Below, in pieces: positions 23,908 through 29,370 of a stretch of DNA of 29,370 nucleotides. The DNA comes from Myxococcales bacterium (GTDB lineage Bacteria; Myxococcota_A; Polyangia; Nannocystales; Nannocystaceae). The position numbers and the translations under genes were made by a program. Under the pieces are notes generated by a model. The model was not told where the DNA came from, did no database searches, and saw only the letters and a list, made by a program, of their open reading frames with translations. The first letter of the stretch is position 1; every line of letters starts with the position of its first letter. Location of the stretch: positions 1-29,370 of the forward strand of contig JACKDV010000043.1 in assembly GCA_020633315.1 (NCBI GenBank), in the 5' to 3' direction.

Positions 23908-26220
23908 ATGACCGAATCGACCCCACAGCCCCGAGGGGTGCTCCCCGTCGTACGCTTCTCCCTCGAGTGTGCGGGCATCGAGTGGCACGTCCGGCGCATC
24001 GACGTGCAGGAGGCCCTCGGCCGCCCCTACCGCGCTCGCGTCGACCTCGTCACGACGGAGATCGACGTCATCGCCGACGAGCTCGTAGGTGCGGACATCG
24101 AGCTGTGCATCGAGCGAGGCGAGTCGACGAGGGCGTTCAAGGGCTGCGTGCTTGAGGTGGAGCACCACGGGATCGCATCGGGACGGACATTCCTCACCCT
24201 GTTCTTCGGACCGGGGATGGTGCTGTTGCACCGCAGCCGGCGGTCGCGGATCTTCCAGGACCGCTCGGTGCCCGAGATCCTCGAAGCGGTGATCGGCCCG
24301 GTGTTGGCAGCACGTGGCCGGGAGCTGGATGCCTCGGCTCTCGGACTGCGGACCTTCGAACCGCGTGAGTTCTGCGTTCAGTACCGCGAGACCGACCTCG
24401 GGTTCGTCCACCGACTGCTGGAAGAAGAGGGCCTCAGCTATGCCTTCGATCAAGAGCGCCAGAAGCACGAGGTGGTCGTGCTCATCGATGCGGCATCGGC
24501 CGTTGCGGACTACGAGGGAGCCGATGGGAGCATCATCGTTCCGATCGTGCACGACCGGAACGACGAGGCGGGCACCGAGAGCATCGAGGGTCTGAGTTGG
24601 CGACGCGTGCCCCAGAGCCCGACGGTGGTCCAGCGTGACTGGGACTGGACGACGGATCCCGCTACGGTCCACGAAGACGAGGCCAGCGCCGCCCAGGAGG
24701 AGAACATCCCCCTCGAGCCGCTGCCCGGCGCAGTGCATGTGGAGCACGGTGACCACCGCCTGCTCGATCTGGACCTCGTGACCCGGGCCCGACGAAAGCG
24801 CGAGGCTCTCGCGGCCCGAGAGCAGATCGCTCGAGGCACGAGCAGCGCGACGGGCTTCGCTCCCGGTGTCGTGTTCGAGCTCGACGAGGATGCCCACCAC
24901 GGCCGCCATCGACTCGTCTCGGTGCTCCACCACGGCGATGCACCCGAGGTCGATCTGCACGCGGGAGGAGGAGAGCGAGCACCGGCCTACCGCAACGAAT
25001 TCCACTGCGTCCCCGAGGGACGGCCGTATCGTCAGCCTCGCGAGACGCCCCGCCCCGTCATCGTGGGCCCCCAGACCGCAGTGGTGACGGGACCTCCGGG
25101 CGAGGAGATCCACACCGACGAGCACGGGAGGATCAAGGTCCGCATGCACTGGGACCGCGGCAATACGCCCCCGGAGGACGCCTCCTGCTGGATCCGCGTG
25201 GCGCAGGCATGGGGAGGCCCAGGCTGGGGGGCGATGTTCCTGCCCCGGGTTGGGATGGAGGTGGTGGTCCTCTTCGTCGATGGCGATCCCGATCGTCCGC
25301 TGTGCATGGGCAGCGTCTACAACGGGCAGAGCCGTCCGCCCTACCCGCTCCCCGACGAGCGCACCAAGTCGACGATCAAGACGCGCAGCAGCCCCGGCGG
25401 CGAGGGCTTCAACGAGCTGCGCTTCGAAGACGCGGCGGGCAATGAGCAGGTCTTCGTCCACGCCCAGCGCGATCTCGATGAGGTGGCGCGCCGGAACCAC
25501 AGCCGCTCCGTGGGCAACGACGAGACGATCTCGGTCGGCGGCAACCGGACGGTCGCGGTCGAGGGCAACCACTCCATTACCGTCTCGGGCACGGATGGCG
25601 ACGGCGCACCGCTGCCGGCCCCGCACTACTCCGTGGACGTGAAGGACGATGCCCGACTGCACGCGTCCAAGACGATCCGAGTCGAGGCAGAGACGTCGAT
25701 CACCTTGCAGTGCCAGCAGACGATGATCGAGCTGACGCCGACCTCGATCACCCTGCGGGCGGGCAACGGAGCGAGCGTGGTACTGGACATCGCAGCGCTG
25801 CTCCAGTCGAAGCCGGGCGGCGTGGTGAGCCTCGATGCCGAAGGCGGGGTGACCTGCGAGTCCGCCGCTGCCGCGCAGCTACGACTCGACAGCGTGGCAC
25901 GGGTGCAGAGCAAGGCGGGGAGTAACCTGATGCTCGACGGGGGCGCCGAGTTGGCCGCGGGCGGTGACCCGGCGACACCAGGGGCATCGATGACGCTGAC
26001 CGAGGACGTGGATCTACGGGGCAACGCAGTGATGGTGGCGAGCGAAGCGGCGAGCCTCGAGATGACCTCGAACGCCGCGCTGAGCGCGATGGACCTCGAG
26101 CTGTCGGGCACCAATGCCAGCTGTACCGCCGCGCAGGGCCTCACCCTGGGCGCGGCCACCGTGGAGGTCAGGGGGACCGCCCTCGCCACCATGACCGCTC
26201 CGCTGGTGAAGGTGAACTGA
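23908..26220 (+). CDS. vgrG: Type VI secretion spike protein VgrG (TssI)
   Basis: 770 residues; ATG at 23908 with GGAGG about 11 nt upstream. The gp27-like base (about 12-390) includes the family signature around residues 156-180 (YRETDLGFVHRLLEEEGLSY). The gp5-type OB fold (about 405-485) contains RIKVRMHWD, WIRVAQAWGGPGWG and GDPDRPLCMGSVYN, all classical VgrG motifs. The needle follows from about 490 as short repeated beta strands to the end (VKVN). No extra C-terminal enzymatic domain is present, so it is a structural spike, not an evolved VgrG. It should trimerise on an Hcp tube and carry the PAAR-like RHS protein encoded upstream. No other T6SS core gene (sheath, tube, baseplate, ClpV) is in the window. 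Confidence 0.96.
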   Translation: MTESTPQPRGVLPVVRFSLECAGIEWHVRRIDVQEALGRPYRARVDLVTTEIDVIADELVGADIELCIERGESTRAFKGCVLEVEHHGIASGRTFLTLFFGPGMVLLHRSRRSRIFQDRSVPEILEAVIGPVLAARGRELDASALGLRTFEPREFCVQYRETDLGFVHRLLEEEGLSYAFDQERQKHEVVVLIDAASAVADYEGADGSIIVPIVHDRNDEAGTESIEGLSWRRVPQSPTVVQRDWDWTTDPATVHEDEASAAQEENIPLEPLPGAVHVEHGDHRLLDLDLVTRARRKREALAAREQIARGTSSATGFAPGVVFELDEDAHHGRHRLVSVLHHGDAPEVDLHAGGGERAPAYRNEFHCVPEGRPYRQPRETPRPVIVGPQTAVVTGPPGEEIHTDEHGRIKVRMHWDRGNTPPEDASCWIRVAQAWGGPGWGAMFLPRVGMEVVVLFVDGDPDRPLCMGSVYNGQSRPPYPLPDERTKSTIKTRSSPGGEGFNELRFEDAAGNEQVFVHAQRDLDEVARRNHSRSVGNDETISVGGNRTVAVEGNHSITVSGTDGDGAPLPAPHYSVDVKDDARLHASKTIRVEAETSITLQCQQTMIELTPTSITLRAGNGASVVLDIAALLQSKPGGVVSLDAEGGVTCESAAAAQLRLDSVARVQSKAGSNLMLDGGAELAAGGDPATPGASMTLTEDVDLRGNAVMVASEAASLEMTSNAALSAMDLELSGTNASCTAAQGLTLGAATVEVRGTALATMTAPLVKVN

Positions 26221-26229
26221 CGAGGGCCG

Positions 26230-28275
26230 ATGACGGACGCCCACCAAGCCATGGTCGAGCTGCACGACCGCGCGCTCGCGTTCCTACGCGACGACGGCTG
26301 CCGCCTGCTCCACGTGGTCACGACGGCAAGCACACGCAAGGCAACACTGAAGGTGCTACGCGGCCTGGAGCTGTCTCCGTTCGCTCCGGGGCCATTCGCC
26401 GAGCTGACGACCCCCCACGACTCCGCCGCTCCGGGCTGGGACGTGCGAGCGGACACGCTGCGAGGGATCTACGACGCCCGCCGCGAAGGAGCCGATGACG
26501 ACGAGCCCTGGCCACAACTCCCGCCGCCACCGGCCGTCGGCGGCCTCGCAGGCTTCGCGGGACAGCTCGCGCAGGTCCTCTCGTGTACACCAGGCGGGCG
26601 GCCGTGGGTCGTGCTCCTGGCCCCAGCCCACGTGCGGCTCGTTCCGCACTGGGCCCGAGCCATCGCGATGCTCCTGGCGGGCCACGAGCTGGGGGCGGTG
26701 CGGTGGATCGTCGTCGACACCGAGTACTCGACCCTCGACGACGAGCTCGGCAACGACGCAGAGCGGACCCGCGTCGACGCTCGGGCCGAGCCGATTCCCC
26801 TCGGCCTGCTCAACGCCCCAGACGGTGAGGGCCCCCACGCTCGCTCGGGCATCGTCGGTCCCCGCCGGCCCCGGCAGCCTCCTGCCGTCGAGCCATCGGC
26901 TGATGATCTCCGCCGACGAGAGCTCGGTAGCTTGGTGACCCGGGCGGCCGCCGCTCACGAGCAGGGGCGGCCAGTGGAGGCCGTCAGGCAGCAGCGGCTC
27001 GCGCGGGACCTGTGCGCATCCGAGGGGTGGCTCGAGCAGCAGGTGACCATGGAGCTGCTGCTGGGAAGCTACTTGCTCGGTGCCGCGGCGCCCGAGCAGG
27101 CAGAGGCCCGAGGCGTCGAGGCCGTGGCGCTGGCCGAGACAACGGAGACTCGGCCGGAGCTGCTGCCGATCTCCCAGCTCGCCCTGGGATCCACGCGGAT
27201 GGCCCGCGGCGATCGACCGGGCGCCCTGCTGACCTACTCGAGCGCCATCGTGAGCGCGGACGAGCGAGGGCTGGCCCCGTTGCTGCTGGAGGCGTGCCGA
27301 TTGGCTGGCGACGTCGCTCTCGTGCTCGGCATGGAGGCGCAAGCGATCGCGTCATGGGGGAAGGCGGTTGCCGTGGCGAGCGCTCGACCCGAGGTGGCGG
27401 CGCTCGGCAGCGCGGGACACTGCGCACGAGCGATGGCCCTGGTCTGTGAGCGCCGCGGGCTGAAGCGAGACGCGGCCCGGTACTGGGAGGAGGCACGACG
27501 GCTCGAGGAGGCCGGGCTGCGGCCTCCCACCACGGTCGAGGAGCCGACGCCGCTGCCCGAAGAGTCGACGCCGGCGCCCGAAGAACCAAAGCCGTTGCCC
27601 GACGAGCCGGAGCCCCAGCCCGAGTCACTCATCGTCGGCGAAGGGAGCGAGCCGCCGCTGTACGCCCGGTCTGGCTCCACGCTGCCACTAGAAGGCATCG
27701 GCTCGAGCAACGGTGAGATCGTCGACGAGACCGCGGACGTCTCGGTCGAGGAGCTGGCCGTGCTGCACTGGAACGGCGCGTTGCCGAGCTCCATAGCGCG
27801 CTCGGTCGTGCACCAGTGGCAGCCCGAGGAGGAGACAGCGCTCCGTCGGGCCGCGGCCGTGACGATGACCCCTGACGTCACCTCGCTGATGACCAAGGAG
27901 GAGCTCGCAGCGATCCACGGCCACTCGCCGCTGGCACCGGCCCGGGAGGCTGACGCCGAGACCACCTCGATGCTCGAGCAGGCGGTGGCCATCGCTAGGG
28001 TCAAGGCGGCGGACCCCGAGGCGGACGGGACGGCGTGGATCTCCCCGGAGAAGCTCGCGGAGATCCGAGCCCGACTGGGTGCACCGACCTACGAGGTACC
28101 CGCTCCGCCACCTCGCGTCGAGCCGACGGAGGAACGAGCCCAAGCTTCCCCTCCGCCGGGGCGCCCGGTCATGAGAGATGTCGCTGACGAGACCACGATG
28201 ATGACACGGGAGCAGGCATTCGAGCTGGCGCGGCGATACGCGGCCGGACGAGCGCACGAGGACGACTCGGACTGA
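26230..28275 (+). CDS. Helical-repeat protein with four-copy Thr/Ser motif, possible VgrG adaptor or phospho-scaffold
   Basis: 681 residues; GAGGG 5 nt before the ATG at 26230, 9 nt after vgrG. Soluble, no signal. Residues about 1-200 form an alpha/beta domain with a strand-rich core (WVVLLAPAHV, RWIVVDTE). About 225-430 is an alpha-helical TPR-like array. About 432-468 is a Pro/Glu linker. The tail holds a 12-residue motif D-x-T-x-x-(V/M/I)-(S/T)-x-E-x-(L/A)-(A/F) starting at 499, 549, 599 and 653, i.e. every 50-54 residues. A fifth partial copy, ETTSMLEQA (577-585), resembles the ETTS kinase target of GarA/OdhI. Family not recognised. Position after vgrG fits an adaptor; the acidic Thr motifs fit a substrate for the operon's kinases and a ligand for the FHA activator. 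Both roles are inferred. Confidence 0.8.
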   Translation: MTDAHQAMVELHDRALAFLRDDGCRLLHVVTTASTRKATLKVLRGLELSPFAPGPFAELTTPHDSAAPGWDVRADTLRGIYDARREGADDDEPWPQLPPPPAVGGLAGFAGQLAQVLSCTPGGRPWVVLLAPAHVRLVPHWARAIAMLLAGHELGAVRWIVVDTEYSTLDDELGNDAERTRVDARAEPIPLGLLNAPDGEGPHARSGIVGPRRPRQPPAVEPSADDLRRRELGSLVTRAAAAHEQGRPVEAVRQQRLARDLCASEGWLEQQVTMELLLGSYLLGAAAPEQAEARGVEAVALAETTETRPELLPISQLALGSTRMARGDRPGALLTYSSAIVSADERGLAPLLLEACRLAGDVALVLGMEAQAIASWGKAVAVASARPEVAALGSAGHCARAMALVCERRGLKRDAARYWEEARRLEEAGLRPPTTVEEPTPLPEESTPAPEEPKPLPDEPEPQPESLIVGEGSEPPLYARSGSTLPLEGIGSSNGEIVDETADVSVEELAVLHWNGALPSSIARSVVHQWQPEEETALRRAAAVTMTPDVTSLMTKEELAAIHGHSPLAPAREADAETTSMLEQAVAIARVKAADPEADGTAWISPEKLAEIRARLGAPTYEVPAPPPRVEPTEERAQASPPPGRPVMRDVADETTMMTREQAFELARRYAAGRAHEDDSD

Positions 28276-28283
28276 GCATTGGC

Positions 28284-28303
28284 CGGCGGCCAGAAGGCCG
28301 GCG
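28284..28303 (+). terminator. GC-rich hairpin after the operon, possible terminator
   Basis: CGGCC-AGAA-GGCCG (28287-28300) forms a 5-bp stem with a tetraloop, extended after one G-G mismatch by two more pairs (28284-28285 with 28302-28303). It starts 9 nt after the last stop codon of the operon. The following bases (GCATGCTTCTTCCG) hold only a weak pyrimidine run and no true T-tract, so it may be a weak terminator or an RNA 3'-end stabiliser. Confidence 0.45.
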
Positions 28304-28388
28304 CATGCTTCTTCCGTATCGGCGCACGATTGCAGCGCAGTCGACGGACGAGCGATCCACAAGTCGCGGCTTTCGTTGATCAGGGACG

Positions 28389-28405
28389 CTGGCACGAACC
28401 CTGCT
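28389..28405 (+). promoter_or_regulatory. Second sigma-54-like (-24/-12) promoter, upstream of the 61-codon gene
   Basis: CTGGCACGAACCCTGCT contains TGGCACG exactly as in the consensus, then CTGCT in place of TTGCW. GG (28391-28392) and GC (28403-28404) are exactly 10 bp apart. Transcription would start near 28416, about 80 nt before the ATG at 28498. A GGGG-TCGAA-CCCC hairpin (28408-28420) covers the start region. One mismatch over the fixed bases is a rare event, but there is no adjacent activator gene, so the call is less firm than the promoter at 6401. Confidence 0.5.
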
Positions 28406-28497
28406 GAGGGGTCGAACCCCGATCCCCGCGAGCACTCACCTCGAGCCGCCGACGCTCCGCTTCGTCCGGCTCGAGCCCGAGCGAAGGCGACGCCCTC

Positions 28498-28683
28498 ATG
28501 CCCGACCAACAAGACGAACCAAACGACCCGCCGTCTCTCAACGAATTGGAGTGGCGGGACATCGAGGTCCTCCTCGTGCGCGCAAGACCGAAGCCCGACC
28601 CGGAACGACTTGCGGAGGTCCGACGACGGCTGTTCGGCAGTCGTCCCAGCGAGGTCTCCGAGCTCATCAAGGCACCCAAGTGA
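28498..28683 (+). CDS. Small charged hypothetical protein (61 residues)
   Basis: Reads MPDQQDEPNDPPSLNELEWR and on to SELIKAPK. It has an acidic, Pro-rich start, then two predicted amphipathic helices (about 15-30 and 36-47). No signal peptide or membrane segment. GAAGG lies 10 nt before the ATG, a weak ribosome site. It stands alone behind the sigma-54-like element at 28389-28405, which supports it being a real gene. Family not recognised; a small adaptor or regulatory protein is possible but unsupported. Confidence 0.5.
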   Translation: MPDQQDEPNDPPSLNELEWRDIEVLLVRARPKPDPERLAEVRRRLFGSRPSEVSELIKAPK

Positions 28684-28809
28684 TGCTCATCTCCTTGGGG
28701 ACGGTATCGTCTGGGGGCCAGCCCGTCTCCGCAAGACCATGCCTCCCGCAGCGCGTCGTCGCTCGGTCCCTGTTCTCGTTGTCGGCCGTGTGGGCACCGC
28801 GTTGCACGA

Positions 28810-29058
28810 TCACCAGCGGTTGACACCGGCGCCCTCGAAGAGCTCCGACGTCATCCTCCGCAATTCGGCGTCATAGCGCCCGACTTTCGCCTTGCCGTCG
28901 ATCTCCATGCTCAACGTCAGAACGATGAGGTTCCCGTTGTCGCGCTGTTCGACCGTGGCGCCACCGCGCTCTGCCCAGCCTCGCGCAATCAGGACTCGTA
29001 CCTCGTTGTCGTCCGTTTTCGGGATCGCGACCTCCCAGGTCGTCGGATAGTAGGGCAC
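28810..29058 (-). CDS. Small hypothetical protein (82 residues)
   Basis: From the GTG at 29058: starts M-PYYPTTWEVAIPKTDD and ends EGAGVNRW. It has an alternating pattern of strands (TTWEVAIPK, NLIVLTLSMEI) and a final helix (GRYDAELRRMTSELF), suggesting a compact alpha/beta fold. AAGG lies 5 nt upstream and GAGGAG 11 nt upstream of the GTG. The frame stays open to 29289, but that extension is low in gene-like composition, so the short form is preferred. Not recognised; no clear link to the operon, which runs in the opposite direction. Confidence 0.55.
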   Translation of the reverse strand: MPYYPTTWEVAIPKTDDNEVRVLIARGWAERGGATVEQRDNGNLIVLTLSMEIDGKAKVGRYDAELRRMTSELFEGAGVNRW

Positions 29059-29199
29059 GCTAGCCTTCGCTCCTCTCGCCCGCGTTCGGCTCGGAGACGT
29101 CGAGGACACCGCCGACGGGACCCACGTGGTGGACGATATCACCCGGTCACCCTCCGACGTCGTGGTGCAGTTGGGATCCGTGTCTGGGCCCCAGCGCTT

Positions 29200-29252
29200 C
29201 TCCACTCCTTCTCCACGACCCGGGCCCACTCCAGTCCACTCCACCGACTCCA
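29200..29252. repeat. Phased CTCCA repeats upstream of the small minus-strand gene
   Basis: CTCCA starts at 29200, 29211, 29229, 29239 and 29248, so intervals are 11, 18, 10 and 9 bp, close to multiples of a helical turn. The first two copies are part of a 9-bp direct repeat CTTCTCCAC (29197-29205 and 29208-29216). They lie about 140-195 bp upstream of the GTG at 29058 and could be an operator array. The motif is short, so chance is possible. Confidence 0.3.
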
Positions 29253-29275
29253 CTACACTCGGAGGTCGCCTCCAA

Positions 29276-29337
29276 GGCCCCGCCACCACAGCGAATTCAG
29301 GAAAGACACACGTTCTCGCGGTGATTGGGGCGGGGCC
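29276..29337. repeat. Inverted repeat GGCCCCGCC / GGCGGGGCC
   Basis: Perfect 9-bp arms at 29276-29284 and 29329-29337 separated by 44 nt. On the minus strand it follows the probable stop codon at 29344-29346 and could act as a loose transcription end signal for that gene. The long loop and lack of a T-tract make it uncertain. Confidence 0.3.
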
Positions 29338-29343
29338 CGGAGA

Positions 29344-29370
29344 CTACTCCCAGTAGTGCAGCTCGAGCAC
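29344..29370 (-). CDS. Probable last eight codons of a gene entering from the right
   Basis: Reading leftwards from the right edge, one frame gives VLELHYWE and then TAG at 29344-29346. The aromatic-rich end looks like a genuine protein terminus, and an inverted repeat follows within 10 nt. Only 27 bases are visible, so nothing can be said about function, and chance is possible. Confidence 0.3.
   Translation of the reverse strand: MLELHYWE

Noticed and set aside
18563..28275. Extracellular contractile injection (eCIS) or phage tail locus
   Set aside because: Only VgrG, PAAR-like and effector genes are present; no sheath, tube or baseplate genes, and the VgrG has typical T6SS motifs.
28401..28435. 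T-arm-like GGGGTCGAACCCC suggesting a tRNA or att site
   Set aside because: The loop is TCGAA, not TTCGANN, and no acceptor, D-arm or anticodon arm fits around it. It is a simple hairpin.
1..29370. CRISPR arrays, rRNA, tRNA, insertion sequences
   Set aside because: No regularly spaced long repeats, no RNA gene signatures and no transposase or terminal inverted repeats were seen.

Overview
The window is high-GC DNA that looks like a Myxococcota chromosome, most like the Nannocystales/Polyangiales side. The reasons are two membrane Ser/Thr kinases in tandem, an FHA-domain sigma-54 activator, a Cys-rich lipoprotein with Asp/Thr/Gly-repeat linkers, and an FGE-type lipoprotein. This is inferred from gene style; no marker gene is present.

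Layout. (1) 1-4766, minus strand: a tyrosine recombinase cut by the left edge, about 1.4 kb with no convincing gene, and an orphan SF2 helicase with an N-terminal phospholipase-D-like domain. This resembles a mobile-island margin with a possible defence gene. (2) 4865-6226, minus strand: an FHA-sigma-54 enhancer-binding protein. (3) 6227-6576: a divergent control region with two perfect palindromes and a near-consensus -24/-12 (sigma-54) promoter facing right. (4) 6577-28275, plus strand: twelve tightly packed genes whose largest gap is 26 nt and which often overlap, so probably one transcription unit of about 21.7 kb. They encode two Ser/Thr kinases, a CxxC membrane protein, a beta-helix lipoprotein, an unknown protein, an FGE-like lipoprotein, a large M23/peptidoglycan-binding protein, a PAAR-like/RHS protein with a C-terminal Doc-type Fic toxin, its likely immunity protein, a second CxxC membrane protein built like the first, VgrG, and a helical-repeat protein with a four-copy Thr/Ser motif. 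(5) 28276-29370: a hairpin, a second sigma-54-like promoter before a 61-codon gene, a small minus-strand gene and probably the last codons of another minus-strand gene.

How the parts may work together. VgrG, the PAAR-like RHS-Doc protein and the M23 protein form a type VI secretion (T6SS) spike-and-effector island without structural T6SS genes, which must lie elsewhere. What is unusual is the attached phospho-signalling: membrane kinases, a possible multi-site phospho-acceptor (the last gene) and an FHA reader fused to a sigma-54 activator sitting beside a sigma-54 promoter for the same operon. My main hypothesis is a self-contained kinase -> phospho-Thr scaffold -> FHA/sigma-54 loop that controls effector production. 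The individual domains are well supported; the circuit is inference.
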